NCBI GenBank assembly: GCA_019059635.1
Contig: JAGVRJ010000005.1
Coordinates: 2,232,001-2,296,000 of the forward strand
From: Proales similis
Lineage: Eukaryota > Rotifera > Eurotatoria > Ploima > Proalidae
DNA length: 64,000 nucleotides
Reading direction: 5' to 3'
Shown: in pieces, positions 13,095 to 25,979 of the stretch
Position numbering within the stretch: the stretch's first letter is position 1
Layout of the letters: each line of letters begins with the position of its first letter
Translations under genes and position numbers: made by a program
Notes under the pieces: generated by a model
Told to the model about the DNA's origin: nothing
The model's database searches: none
The model's input: only the letters and a program-made list of their open reading frames with translations

Positions 13095-16000
13095 CTAGCT
13101 GTAGAAAGCGTTGTGGATTTCGGAAATCTCTTTGAGAGCATCGGCGATGATTTCATTCGAGCTGATGCGCACATTTGAGCTGACCTCGCGCCATTTGCTG
13201 CCCGGGTCTTTGAGTTTTTGATCGAAATAGTCGTCCTTGTCGAAATGAAAGTTCCAGATTTCGGCCTCCATCCACGCGTTGTCCGTGTTGAGCGGATCGT
13301 CGATGTAGCCGCGATAGATCATGGTCGGTATAAAGCCGAGCTCGTCCAGAACATCGTTCGGATTGAGCACGTCCAGACTGATGCCCGTCTGACTTGCAAA
13401 CGAGGCAAAGAACGAGGTCATGTCGCCCTCGGTGAAGTTTGTGCCGCGTTCGACGTCTGTTTCTTCAAAAACGAGCTCCATGAACGTTCGACACACGACA
13501 CTGTACTGCGACTCGTCGCCTAGAATCTTGCCGCCCGGAATTTTAGTCAGGCCTGTGAGTGCGTCCTTGACCGCGATGAACTCGAGCAGCTTGCGGCGTT
13601 CGACGTAAATCGGTCGATTTTTCTGCTTCTTCCATCGAGTCACTATGGCCATGATCTGATGATTGGGCCCGTAGCGAGGCAGTGCGCCTCGACCTCTCAC
13701 TCCAGTCCGGCCCATTGGATTGCGAGGATAGCCCATCGCGTCCAGACTGTAGATGACCGGATAGCTGAGACCGGTCTGATCGTCCAAACGAGTGATCCAC
13801 GACTTTCGGTCGATGAGCATCTTCTTGCCCGGCTGGAGGGGATTGTCCACAGTGGCTACTGAATTCCACAAGAACGAACTGATCTTTTGACTGGCGACCT
13901 GCTGCTGGCTGCTGAACTGCGAATTCTTGCGCGTTCGAGGCTGATACAGATCGACTTGACTTGAGTGGCTCAAGCGTGTGGAAGGCTGGGGACTAGCCGG
14001 AGTGTTGACCGGTTCGGCTTGGGGTGTGCCGACCTTATTGATTGCCGTCTGCGAGTCAGCAGAAATAAGATTTGGCGGTGGCGGAGGCATCGGTGGCCCG
14101 GTCTGTGGCACTGCGACTGGTGTGATCTCGTCTTTCACTTTTTGATTTATCTCCTCATCGATAAATGCCAGCTCTATTTTGAGCACTTCTGCCGACAGCA
14201 CAATAAACGGCGGATCGTACAAGTCGAACGGCAGCTCCCAGGGCACCAGTTTTTCGTATACAAAATATCTGGGCACGTTTGTGTACGGATAGGGCGACTC
14301 TCTTGACAGTATGTGAATGTAGTTGAATCGCTTGCGATCGGTCAGGCCCGACTTGGAGCTCTTTTGAGAGACAAGGTTTTTGATCTGCTCTAGGTAGGAC
14401 TGGCTCAAGGCGAGCGTCTTCTCCAGCGTAATCACTCGGTCGTTGACTCGCTGCATTGCCTTTTTCTGCGACACTAGGTCCTCTCTAACCTTCTTGAGAC
14501 TGACCTCGAACTCACGCTCGCGGGACTTTTCGCTCTCTTCGCGCTCGACTTCGACCAAGTAGCTCTGCGCAATCACTCGCCAATAGGTGAACGAGTTTGT
14601 GTTCTGCACCGCATTGCTGTCGTTGGCCGCTTGCTGGCCAGAGTTGTCGTCACCTGAGCCCATTGAATTCGCATTCAGATTGGCGCGGTCCGACGCGGTT
14701 CGCGCGTGAATGCAGCTCGACGGCTTCAGCTTTCGCTCGTGCACTATTTCGTAGGCCTTTTTGGCCATGTAGCGCGCACCCTGAAAGAAGTAGATGATGA
14801 TGTTGAACGGCGGCGGGAATATTGAGCGCATCTCGTAGTCGAGCACAATCTCGTATCGCTGGTACATCCACAGCTGCTCTGACTTTTCGCTGACGGTCGC
14901 TGAACTGGCACCGAACATGGCAAATAGCAAAGTGGGCAGAAAAATTTTGATCAGCAAAAAGTACTGAATGAGAATGACCCAGCCGAGCATGCTCGGGTAG
15001 TTGCAGAGCGGCGAGACCATGTGCTGCGCAAGCTTTTTTGGCGGATAGCTAAAGTCCAGTCCGTCAGTGAGATTTACGCAGGAGAAGGGTTCGGCGAGAC
15101 GATTGGTCAGGCCAGTGGCTGCACACTCGGGCATGTTTTCCATCAGATCCTGTCGATCGGACAAGAAAAGCTGAATGAAGCCTCTGTGCACTATGATGCG
15201 CCAGACGAGCTCGTAGTTGATCGGATAGAACGGATAGATGATGGCGTTGACCGTAATGCCGCCGGCAGTCATGAAAATCAGGAACAGGCGCAAATAGGTC
15301 ATAAAGTCCTGCTGCACCATCAGCTTCATTTTGATGAGAATCGGGCCCAGCTGGTGGCTAATCGGCAGAAATATGAACACGGTCCGGTAGTAGAAGTAGA
15401 GAAGAAACACGCAGAGCACCGCCTTGGACACGAATATGCGATCCATCTCGAACAGGAGCACATTGTTCCACGTGGAGAGTATGCGCACGAAAAAGAACAA
15501 GATGAGAAAGAGGACCATGCTGATCACTTCGAGGATGGGCATTTTCATGGGCAGCTGCGAGCCGGTCAGATAGCTGCGGTAGATCATTCGAGTGTTCTCC
15601 ACCACCATGGTGGCCGTCCAGAGCCAGAGCACTGTGTCAAGCACGAGGTGACCGCAGCATGGCCACAGAGTGACCACGCCGAACAAAGTGAGAAAGACAA
15701 TGTACGAGATGAAATTGGCCCAGAACTTGGTGTACGGCGAGCTCCAGACCATGTAGACTTTTTCGAAAAACGCCGGCTCTTCACAACTGCTCTCCTCCTG
15801 CTCTTCATCGATTGGCTGCTCGTTCAAGCGGCTCAGCCTACTGCCGTTCTTGTCCGCGTTCAGCTCCTTTTTCTTGTGCAGCAGATTAGAATGCTTTCGA
15901 TTCTTCTTCAGCTCTTTGATTAGTTTCTTGTTCAGCTCGGCCTTGGTCTGCTCCACGTCCTCGTCTTCCCAGTCGGGTTTATCGCTATTCTCGTCGTCGT

Positions 16001-18697
16001 CATCGTCATCATCGTCCTCGTCCTCGTCTCTTACGCCATCGTCATTGTGGTCGTTTATTCTTTCGAGTGCGCTTCGTCTTCGCCGCTTTTCCACCTTTTT
16101 CTTGCGCTCTACCACTCGACTGGGAAAGGCGATCCAATAGTACATGGGCAATATGAACAGCGCTGACAATATGACTTTGACCCAGGCCGGAAAGTCGATC
16201 AGGCCGTCAATGTCTCTGATCTGAATGCTGCCGAACAGGCGCTTGGTCAGTATTTTTTGGCAGCAAGGATGCGCTATAAAGTCAAAGTTCTTTGAGTTGT
16301 AGGCCAGATCGAGCACCGTGCAGCCGTTCCAGTCCGGATGCTTGTAGGAAAGTATCGAGTAGGCGCGCGGGTCGTTCTCTGTGAAGCTGATGTTTAGAAC
16401 GCCGATCGCCGCGGCCGCAAAGTCCAAATGGTTGCGTTCGAGCTCAAATTTGAGATAATGCTCCTGACAGAACGGCAGCATGTTCTTGTAGAGAAGCGAG
16501 CAGACCAGCGCAATGGTGATCGGATCCTCGGTACGCTTCCAGAGCACTTTGGCCAGTCGGTGTCTGTTGAACAGCACCGCATAAATGATCAAAAAGTTGA
16601 GCGCCTTTCTCTCCGCCTTCTTTGCATTGCTCACGTAGCAGCCCAGCTGGTTCATGTAAATCTCCAGGATGTTTATCATGTGGTCGATGGCGGTCAGCTC
16701 CTTGAGAGCGTCGTTCAGACCGTCGGGCAAAAAGTTCTCGGGCAGATCGTCAGTGAAGTGGCCCAGAATGCCCTGCATGACCACAGAGAAGAAGAACTCG
16801 CGGTTGTGGCCGCGAATGAACAAGTCGCGAATGTTGTTCCTGCTCAAGTATTTGTGAATGTAGAATCCCTGGTCGAGAAAGAGCTCAATGAACTCTTCGC
16901 GGTCGGCCCTCAGAATGGCGTTCTCAAATATCGGATTTTTAATCTCAATCTGCGTGTAGTCGTCGCGCTGGAATATTTGCGACAGAGCCAGGTCAGGGCA
17001 GTTCCAGTCGAGAGTGAGTCGAATATTGCGCTCGAGCTGCAAGCTGCCTTGCCGACCCAAAAGCTGAGTCTGCGAACGCAACAAAGCGCTCAGAATGTAC
17101 TTGTCGAGCGAGTTGAAGCTGAACGCCAGACCTCGCATGTCCACGATGTTGAGGAACTTTTGCCCGTCCATGGTCGCGTTCTTGACAATTGAGAGGACCT
17201 TGTCGCGAAAGAAGCTGCGCAGCAGGTCGTTCCTGGTCAACTCGTCCTTGAACTCGTCCTGCAAGCGCTTGGCGATCTCTGGCTTCAAATAGCTGTCCTC
17301 GTACTCGGCGTCCTTGTTCTCAGCCATCTCCTCGTACGCGAACGAGATTATGTCCGCGGCTGCGCCACTTCCCTTAAATATGATCACCGGTATCTGCTTG
17401 AGAATTTTGTTCTCGATCGCTTCGATCGAATGCAGATCGCCTCTGATCACCAGACAGACCATTGGCACCTGGCGACGTCCACATTTTGCATGACCGGAGT
17501 CGAATTCGTCGTCGCTTATGTCATGTAACGAGCCACGTTTGTAAAAGTTCAACGGACGAGTGAGAAACGACTCGATCTTGTTCCTGAACTTGTGATATGA
17601 CATATGACTTGAGTCGTCCATGAGCGAATAGTCGAGACGGTTCTCGTCCGAGTCGACATCGTCGTAGATGAGAAAGTGCGTGTGATCGGGATTTATGTCG
17701 AAGCGGTGCATTTTGCCGGTCGCCTTGTTGCCGGACGTGGTCAGGATGTTAGTCTTTAAGGTTTGTTGCCAATGAGAAAACATCATCTCTTCAAAAGAAA
17801 CAGACAAAACAAGTGTTACATGTCCGTCGAACAGAGACCAGTTCTGAAGATTGCTGGCCGAAACGATTCCGATCAGCGTCAGCGGCTTTCGGTCAGCAGC
17901 CGAATAGGTCACACCGCCGGCGAATCCGCTTGAGCTCACTTCGGTGTAGCGCGACGACTTGTTTTTAGAGGCGAGTTAGAGAGAACTTGGATTCGAAGGC
18001 TGGAAAAGAAATGGAAACCAACGCGTTCGTCGCTAAAGGCATCGCCGACCATCGCCGATATGCCTCCGTTGATGCCAGCCGTGATGAACCACATCTCGGC
18101 TTTGTTGGCCGCTTTCATCAGGCCTTTGCGAAAGTCCTCTTCCAGTTTGGTGTTTTTCCAGTTTTTAAAATTGGACAGGCCCGTGATGATGGGAATTATG
18201 ATCTGCGGACTCTTCATGTTCCAGACGAGGCCCATGAACTTCGGCACGTCGATGAGCTGCTCGGAGATGCGGTGTCTGTCTTCGTCGACGAACGGCTCGG
18301 CCTTGAACGCCAGGTAGTGACTGCCTTCCTGATTGTAGATTATGCCGTTCTGGTCCTGCATTCGAACGAAGCCGTTTACGTGCTTTTCTTTCAGATCGGC
18401 GACCTCTTGCTGATTGTAAATGTGCAGCGCTTCTCGATTGGCGCGAATGCGGCTCAGATTCTTGTTCGAAAAGGACTCCATCATGTTCTCGGGCACATAG
18501 CCTCGAGTGGGCTCGTTGTTCTCGTCGCCCTCGTGGTCAGAGCTGCGCGCCTTTTGCGACTTGCTCAAGTGCTTGGGTATGCAGCGGCCCCAGAAGCGGC
18601 TCAGCTTCGACTGCTGGTACGCCCACTCGTGCGAGACGTTCAGCGATGAGCCATGTGTCAGATTCTTGTTCGATTTGTGACCCTGATGACGCTTCAT
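13095..18697 (-). CDS. TRPM2-like cation channel with NUDT9-homology domain
   Basis: This is a tetrameric non-selective cation channel of the TRPM family, 1845 residues, in two exons (18697-18023 and 17957-13095) around a 65-nt intron. The N-terminal MHR region includes WFITAGINGG (about residue 210). Six transmembrane segments follow (about 830-1260), with a pore region rich in Cys and Pro and a C-terminal coiled coil. The last about 215 residues are a NUDT9-H domain, as in ADP-ribose-gated TRPM2: PMGRTGVRGRG, GPNHQIMAIVTRWKK and GYIDDPLNTDNAW. Oddities are a 4.9-kb last exon, a very acidic run before the TM core (16000-16030), a long Ser/Pro/Gln insert before NUDT9-H, and a Nudix box altered to RTFMEL. 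ADP-ribose binding is plausible; hydrolysis is doubtful. Confidence 0.9.
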
Positions 18698-20502
18698 GCT
18701 AGCGATTGGTGTAGTCGAGCATCAAAGCTATTCACTCAATTGTCTTATCTAAGCACTAGCGCAAGCAATTAGACCAGATCGGGGTTGGTCAAGCCGAATT
18801 TCGCCGAATTTCGATAGCAGCCGAAAAGAAAGAAAGAACGAAAATGAAGAAAGTAAACGGCCATTGAAAGCAACGAACGCCAAATTTGCTCTTAGTGCCG
18901 CGAGCTGGCTAAAGGTCGCCGTTGAAATTTAATTCACTTGCTTATTAAACTGCTTTGCTTGCGTCGTATTTGGTTTGGTTGCAACTCAAACAAACGAACG
19001 ACAACACAAAGCGCAATTCAAGCGTCAGTGGCCGCAACGGTATGCTTTGAATTTTAAATGAAGCTAACACGACTCGGACCAGCATATTGAGGAATTATTA
19101 TGCTTTTCTCTCCTCTCCGCCTCTCTCTCTCTCTCTCATACTCGGTTTCTTGGTTTTAAGAGAAAAGCTAACACGAAGCGTTCGTGTTCAAGCGGTTCCG
19201 AGATGCAAAACAGATTTCTTATTCGCTCAAATAAACGCGCCGTCGTCTACGTCGTCTAATAACAGCATCATGCTAATCAGATTCATTGCATTTGTGAAAG
19301 TGATTGCTCGTCTGGGAGCAATGAAAGTCAGTGAAAATCAACATTTGCCCTTTGAAGCCAGTTCCATTGTGCTTCCAATTCTATGTGCCGTCTTCATCTC
19401 CCTTTTACTTACCTCCTTCTCGTGTCGCCATTATCTGCGCTTATGAAACCTTATCTGCCTTAATCAAGAGAGAATCGATAATGCCTCCATACCCGTCACC
19501 AATGCTACTCGACTTAGAACGTCTATGAAGCCGTTTTCCTTGTCTCTTATTATTAATATTTGTTGCCTCCCCTTGGCAGACTAGCTGCCCTCATTTAATA
19601 ATTTTCACGGTGAGGAAATCTTGCGGCCGACAAGTTAGATCGATTCGTGCGCGTTTCTCTTCTATTCTGGTAATTAAGCAATTTTCCTTTGGAGCAAACG
19701 AGCGACGTGTGGCAAACCGACTGCACACTCGCTTCTTCCAATTCAAATCCCTGGGCGCTCAAACGGAAACAACAAGAAGACAATAGGGCTGGCCAGAATG
19801 TGCAACAGGGCGATTAGCAAGAGAGCTGAAGGAAGACCATGGGAATCAGTGGATGTGGCACAAAGTTGATATAAACTCAAATTTGAGGCCGCGTCGGGGC
19901 GTAGAAAGAAGAAAGCGCGACGGGAGGCGAATGTTCGCCGGGCAGATGCACTGCGTTCGTTGAATGCGCCACCATTTAGAGCCTTGTGTTGACGAATATT
20001 TCGTGGCAAATTATAAAATAAAAGAAAAGAACGATGCCTGCTCTGCTGTTGATCGATCGATAATTGAGAAGGAAATTCGTGAGAGCCAATCAAGAATAAT
20101 TTATGTGCCAGCTATTGTGTCACTTGGAATCATAATTCGCAAATAGAAAACTAAACGAAAACACGAAAAACTATCTGTGTCCCATTTGTGCGCCCAGAGC
20201 AGCTCTCGGGCAATTTTGCCAAGCGGCGCAATTATTGACTGTGACAAACTCGCCGCAAATGCGCTTCTCGCTTTCAGTCTCCTCCGCAGCCGCCGACGCA
20301 GAAGCAGCTTTGTCTCTTCCTTCTTCTCGTCGCCGTTATTATTTCATGCGACAACAAAAACAACAACTTCAATTTGCTGCCACTGCCAATATGCATAATC
20401 TGAGCGCTCTCCGAATTTGCTCTTTTCTAAACAACAAGACGCCAATTAATCAAACGCATTGAAATATTTTCGCCACCGCTTTTGCACACAGTTTGTTTAG
20501 AC
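18698..20502. other. Divergent intergenic region, TRPM2-like / endophilin-B
   Basis: This is a 1.8-kb divergent promoter region. It contains a pyrimidine run (CT repeat near 19118-19138) and several short open frames without ATG or domain support. Two hundred bases either side of 18790 have inverted AAATTTCG-like motifs, but nothing I can assign. Confidence 0.4.
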
Positions 20503-22002
20503 ATGGATCTGAACTTCAGGAAGCTGACAGCCGAGGCAGGCTCTCTATTCAACCGGGCCAAACAGGTTGGCAATCTTGGCCTCAAATTTGCTGATCATCT
20601 CCTGTTCATCTCACGATTTCTTACTCTTCTAGTTTACGGGCGAAAAGCTGGGCCATGCCGAACGCACCCAACTGGAGCCGGAGATGGAAATGCTCATCCA
20701 CCGCTGCGATCAGACCAAACAAATAACCGAAAAGATGGTTCACCATATAACCACTGTTTTACAGCCAAACCCGAGTAAGAGCCTTCGGCAATAAAGTTGG
20801 AGCGAACCTGCACTAAACGGTTGCAGATGAAAGACTTGAAGAGCTTGTGCTCCACAAACTCGACCGCAAAGTAGAAAAGCCGAGCAATGCCGAGATCCTT
20901 GGCCAGTCACTGATCGACGCTTCGAGTGCACTCTCAGGCGTGCATCAATACGGTTGGTCATATTGACAACTTGAACTCCAAAAGAGCAAATTCTATTCCG
21001 ACGGTTGCAATGTAGCCAACGTGTTGGGAAAGGTGGGCGATGCGGAGAAACGGGTTGGCCACGCCGAGAGAGAGTTCGTCATAAAGAGTTCTGATTGTGT
21101 GCTTCAGCCATTGAAGAGCTTCCTTGAAGGACAAATGAAGAACATTCAGGTCCGAGCGCATTTCAATTTTCTCTTGTCAATTTTGGATAATCAAAATGAG
21201 TTTCGTCGAACAGAAAGAGAAAAAGGCACTCGAAATGAAGCGGCTCGACTTGGACGCGTGTAAATCGCGCCTCAAAAAGCTGACCGACATGCACCCGGTC
21301 AAGATGGACCAGATGCACCTCATACCCAAAGTAGGCCTCTTTCCTCCTTCCCGTCGATTCAGGTCTTTAATCGAACAAATTTCAAAGGCCGAAGAAGATC
21401 TGCGCCGAGCACAGTCCGAGTTCGATCGGCAATCAGAGCTGACCAAATTGCTAATCGAGGAACTCTCCAGCACTTATGTAATTTGCATGTCATTTCGTTT
21501 CCATAAAACGCTTTCAAAATCTTTATTTCGCTTCAGAATCATCATTTACAATGTTTGACCGACTTTGTCGACGCTCAGCTTAACTATCACAATCAGTGCG
21601 TGAGCATTCTCAACGATCTTAGCAGACAAATTGGCGGCTCTGGCCTAGCATCCACAGCCTCGGCTTTAGGGCCCTCTCAGGCAACAACCAAGCCAGTGTC
21701 ACATTCAATCGATCAAAACGGGCACAATGACGCCAACTTGATTGGAGCCGGCTTAAGTAACAGGAAGAAACAGGCGAAGGTGTTGTTCGACTTTGATGCC
21801 ACAGATCCATCGGAAATCAGCGTCTATGCCAATCAGGTAATCAAGGCAAACAGTCTCTCCTACCTGGTTTTCTCAACTAGCAGCTTACAACCCGCAGATA
21901 ATTGACGTTGAAATAATCCCGAACGACAACGATTGGGTTAGAGCAGAGTCCGGAAATCAAATCGGCCGTGTACCCAAAGCCTACATTCAAATAACGGAGT
22001 AG
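20503..22002 (+). CDS. SH3GLB: Endophilin-B (SH3GLB-type BAR/SH3 protein)
   Basis: Endophilin-B bends membranes through an N-BAR domain and recruits partners through SH3; it acts in autophagy, mitochondrial shape and endosomal traffic. Eight exons fit by phase: 20503-20565, 20633-20774, 20827-20952, 21016-21149, 21214-21330, 21388-21477, 21537-21836 and 21898-22002, giving 358 residues (human B1 has 365). The N-terminal amphipathic helix is MDLNFRKLTAEAGSLFNRA. BAR landmarks include QFTGEKLGHAERTQLE, VLQPNPNERLEE and RLDLDACKSRLKK. The C-terminal SH3 starts at about residue 298 (KAKVLFDFDATDPSEIS-like) and ends GRVPKAYIQITE. The B-type rather than A-type assignment follows from the QFTGEKLGHAE and LQPNPN blocks. 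Confidence 0.92.
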
Positions 22003-22418
22003 ACGAAAATGACGAGCGTCACGTGACGTGGCGTGACTCTCCTCCGATCGATCACTTTGTTTCTGTCCTGGATGCACCCACAATCAGAGAGAAACTCTTC
22101 ATTCCTAAGTTATAATTAAAAATATTCATTTTGTTGTATTACAGAACAATGCAAGTAGCGATGCCCTTTTCTTTCTCTCAGTCTTAGTCTAACATGCGAT
22201 TTGTTCAAATAAAACCACGATTTGTCTTTCTCCGCTTATTTCAATTGCCAACTTGTCATATTTGACAGGCCCCAGAGGGTGAGTGTTTGCTAATCAAATG
22301 GCCGTCATTTATTCTTGAAGATGTTCACGGCACGAAATTAAAGAAGATTAGCAAAAAAAAAGAAGAGGAAACGAATGGTGATTGCATTTGATATCGATTT
22401 GGCCATTTCTCTCGCAGG
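22003..22418. other. Convergent 3' ends of endophilin-B and the L-type lectin
   Basis: The endophilin AATAAA lies at 22208-22213 (+). The lectin signal on the minus strand is TTTATT at 22308-22313 (+ coordinates). Nothing else is recognisable in these 416 nt. Confidence 0.55.
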
Positions 22419-23739
22419 CTAGTAAAGGCGGGTTTTGGCCCGTCGCTGATTCTGGTAGACTTTGTAGCCGACAAAGCCACCGCCAAGCACCAGACAGGCG
22501 ATGAGAATCGTGTAAAACATGATTTTGATCACCTTCCATGCTCCTGAACTCTTCTGGTCGGGCACATGATCTTGAGAGATTGAGAGATTGGTAAATTTAG
22601 ACTCAGTTTAACTCAGTTTGAACTTACCTCGTGGTGCCTCGGCCTTTTCAGCGCTCGGCTCGATCAAAGATGGATCAATCGTTTCGGACTAGAGGTCAAA
22701 TTCGTTCAGTGACCAATCAAAGTCTAAATGGCAGAGAATTACCTTTCGGTCCGATGTTAACTCGAAAACTTTCACTGCAATTATGTCATGGTTGTCTGTT
22801 GATGCAAATTTTAATGGCCTGTGCGCAGGTCTGGACGAATCTGTGTCTTACCACTCAGGTCTCCGGTCGCGGCCGAGAAGCCAAAGTAATATCTGGTCGG
22901 CAGGCGGACGTTCTCCACCGAGAAGCATTCCTTCCAGGTGTTTTTGTTCTCAATGTCGGTCAGAACGGTCAAGCGATAGTTCTGATAGCGCACGGCCAAA
23001 TATGTGTCAAAGTCCCGATTACGGAACTGGGCCTCACATCCGGCGATTTGAGTGTGGGTTCCATCACGATCGTGGTCGTAATGGAGACTGCCGTTGTTGA
23101 CCATTGCCGATATGAACGGATGCTGATGCTGTGTGTGTTCCGGATGATTGAGCTTCAACCCAATTTGACTGACTGGAAGCAGACACTTACATTGTGAGGG
23201 CCATTGTGATTGCTGTACGTGTCCAGAATTATTGCCAATCCGTAGAAATAGTCTTTGTAGCCAAACACTGGTCCGAGCTGGTTGGGATCGCGAGCGTACC
23301 ACATGGAGAAGCCGTCGCCGAACAAATCTTTGCCTTGGCCGTGTACTTTGAATTGAAACTGCATTTCCCAGTCGGTCATCTCAACAGGCTTTGAGCGAAC
23401 AGATTAGCTTCTATTTAGGTATTAAGGTCGGCGGTGTCACATTTCGCTTACGATCGTGTTCCAGAGGCCGCCTGCCAGGCTCTGCTGATCAGCCGTAAGT
23501 CGCACGAACTTGTTGGTCACAATAGTGCTGCCGATGTAGTCCCAGAAAGGAATTCCCGGACCAGAGCCTAAGAAATAAACAATTTAATCTCGGCCTTTTT
23601 CAAATTGTTCAATCTAAACCCAACCTCCGTACGGCTTGCTGAGACTGTGCTCTCGCTTCATGAAGTTATCCTCATTCCACTCGGCTTGTGCTGCTCGAAC
23701 AACAAGAAGGACGGCGAGAATCGAGTACAGCATTTTCAT
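22419..23739 (-). CDS. LMAN2: L-type lectin cargo receptor, VIP36/LMAN2 type
   Basis: This is a type I membrane lectin that binds high-mannose glycoproteins in the ER-Golgi pathway. Seven exons (23739-23625, 23567-23452, 23388-23191, 23128-22852, 22795-22743, 22688-22628 and 22570-22419) give 323 residues. A signal peptide (MKMLYSILAVLLVVRAAQA) precedes the legume-lectin-like domain. GDGFSMWYARDP, LDTYSNHNGPHN and NNGSLHYDHDRDG contain the expected Ca2+/mannose-binding Asp, Asn and His residues. A stem and one transmembrane helix (MFYTILIACLVLGGGFVGY) follow, with a short basic cytosolic tail ending RLY in place of the KRFY of VIP36. The conserved junction DLSDNHD spans exons 4-5, which supports the splice model. 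VIP36 versus VIPL cannot be decided. Confidence 0.9.
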
Positions 23740-24448
23740 CTGAATAAAACAAAACACTGCTAGTCGCGTTCGCTTGGAGCCAGAAAGATTTGGATTCAAG
23801 TGAGTTGGACGAGAATGTTCAGGCATGCGTGACAGGGCAGGCAGCTTTTATGAGCTGGACTTGGCAAAGTGTTGCGACATTGTCTTCTCGGCGTTTTTCC
23901 ACATCATTCTTCTCGTCTCACTGCGTGTATATAATTAAGACACGTTTGAAGTCAATCTGTTTAGCATTGCCGGTCAAATCGAGTGCATTCAAATGCTTAC
24001 ATTTAGCTTTGAACGCAATAGACCGGAGCAGAGAGGATGCCCGCTTCCACTAATTTTATCGATAATTCGCTGAGTTAGCGATCAATTAACTAACGGACCA
24101 GTGACCTACGCATTTTTTCATTGCCTTTCCCTTCGAACCAGGCGCAAGTACTGTGTGCGGTGTTAAACAGGCGTCTGTCTTACTGAGAATACAAGAGCTT
24201 ACGTCAAAAAACTACGTATTATTGAAAACTAAACCAGAAACCAAAGCGAATATATCGAACAGAACCTAATTAATCGAGGAGTGTCTTATATTTTTGGGAC
24301 ACGATGCAGACAAATTAAGCAATTACATATAATTTATATAAATTTATAATCGAATTTCAGTATATTTTAAGAAAATTCTTAAAAAAGCATTCATTTTTCA
24401 ACGCACTATAAGTTTCCAGAATTCAGAGTAAGTTGCCATTTGAAATTT
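23740..24448. other. Lectin promoter and DEG/ENaC 3' flank
   Basis: The lectin gene begins at 23739 (-). A TATATAA-like stretch at about 23926-23932 lies some 190 nt upstream. The stretch 24230-24400 is markedly AT-rich and presumably holds the 3' UTR of the channel gene. No canonical AATAAA was identified with confidence. Confidence 0.4.
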
Positions 24449-25979
24449 TCAACGCTTTTCATTCAAGCCATTTTGAACCTGTGCTTGCACCTTGGACCAC
24501 GTTCGAAAAGCTTTGAAAAGATGAAGAGCAAAGGCGAGGAGTTCGAACATGCTCAGCGCACTGGCGCCTATAAGCAGACCCATACCGCCGCCGATGTTAG
24601 ACAGCATCGAGACAGGCGTCATTGCGGGCGACTCGACTGTCTGCTCGATGTCGAGCGTTGAATAGTAAATGTTCACTTTCAGATAGTTGTCGGCTAAATT
24701 TGACTCATTTACTTGATCAGTCGAGTAGCGCTCGGTCATTCTTGGCATATTGAGTAGATCGTTGCCCTTTTTCTTGGTCGGAAACTTTTTGAATGAAAAT
24801 ATTGGCGAGTAGCGTTCTTTCTTGCACTCAAGAGGACACCTGGGTACGCAGTTCTCTTGCACAAACGAGGAAGTTACGAACTCGTTGGCAAATTCAATAT
24901 AGCAATTGAATTTCGTTTGATTGATCCAACAGAATTCCAAGTCCCAGTAGAATGTGGCAGCATGTAAATCGATGCAATCACAGTGATCTTTCAAAAATCT
25001 CTGATAACAGGCATAGATGCAGTCTCTTTGGCTGTAGTCGAAATCTGGCTGCACTTCGGCTAGAAACGAGTCCTTTAACCTGGGATCGTCGAGTGACTCG
25101 ATGTCACACTCGCTGTATGGCTTAGGCAACTGCTGGATCACACTACGTTCGATAGCAATGTCAATCTCCGATCCTGACGAAAGGCTGAGATAGTTGTCCG
25201 AATAGACCGAAGAGGTGTCGCTGTTGATAAGAATGGCCGCTCCCGACCTGTCAAAGTAATCGTGGAGTCGAGTGTCAGCGCCTGTGTAAATCGTCAGCTC
25301 AAGTGATAGAGTCTGCACAGGAGTAGCGACCGTAAAACTGTTCCTGATTCTATAGCAGCTGCCATAAAATCTGAAGAAAATGAAGAATCAGAACAACACA
25401 AGCTCGAATCAAATTGGCGAGAGCTCTGACTTACTGGTTAAAGACCCACTCGAAATAGCTTTTGTTGCATTGAATCGGTCCGAATTCACATTGTACGATG
25501 AACTCTTCAAAAGGGCTTGAATATGCCTGAATCAGAGTCTTGTTGTGCCGGTTTGTGTAGAGAAAGTTCCAAAATACATTGTATACTTCCCACGAATTTA
25601 GATAAGACAGATTGGTCTGAGTAAAGTTGGCCGCCAACTCAGTGTTAAAGAGGTGCTGATTGCAAATGGTCACCGACGGGATCTTGGCGGGTAGTTCGAC
25701 CTTGAGCGAAGTCTGCGTATTGACCTTGTAGCTGAGAAAGTCGATCAATGTCTGCCTTGTGATAAAGACAAGCATGCCAAACGAACAGAGCAGGGCGACT
25801 ATCCATATGAAGGAGAGAACGCGACTGGAAGCCCCCACAATATGCGACAGGCCGTGCACGGTGCTCGTCGAAAGGCTGGCGATTGCTTCTCTTTTCAGCA
25901 CTTGCATTAGTTTCTCCTTTTTGCTCGACTCCTCTGGACCAATTTTTTCCTGTTGCTCTTCATTCATTTCTTTAATCAT
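24449..25979 (-). CDS. DEG/ENaC-family sodium channel subunit
   Basis: This is an amiloride-sensitive-type channel subunit of 488 residues in two exons (25979-25435 and 25370-24449) around a 64-nt intron. The short cytosolic N-terminus carries the family's His-Gly gating motif (TVHGLSHIVGAS, about residue 42). TM1 follows (VLSFIWIVALLCSFGMLVFI). The large ectodomain contains the Cys-rich region (CIYACYQRFLKDHCDCIDL; CVPRCPLECKKERYSP) and several N-glycosylation sites. The pre-TM2 and pore signature is LSNIGGGMGLLIGASALS, with GAS in the selectivity-filter position, followed by MFELL. Members serve as acid sensors, mechanosensors or peptide-gated channels; the ligand cannot be read here. No degenerin-type bulky change was noted at the pore mouth. 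Confidence 0.9.

Noticed and set aside
15021-15923. 300-residue plus-strand frame rich in His, Glu and Gln
   Set aside because: It is the antisense shadow of the TRPM2-like exon, whose protein matches a known family along the whole length.
16428-17192. 254-residue plus-strand frame
   Set aside because: It is antisense to the TRPM2-like MHR region and has no ATG-based or domain support.
19110-19140. CT and GA simple repeats (also 28957, 43154, 51430)
   Set aside because: These are short dinucleotide runs typical of introns and UTRs, with no array structure.
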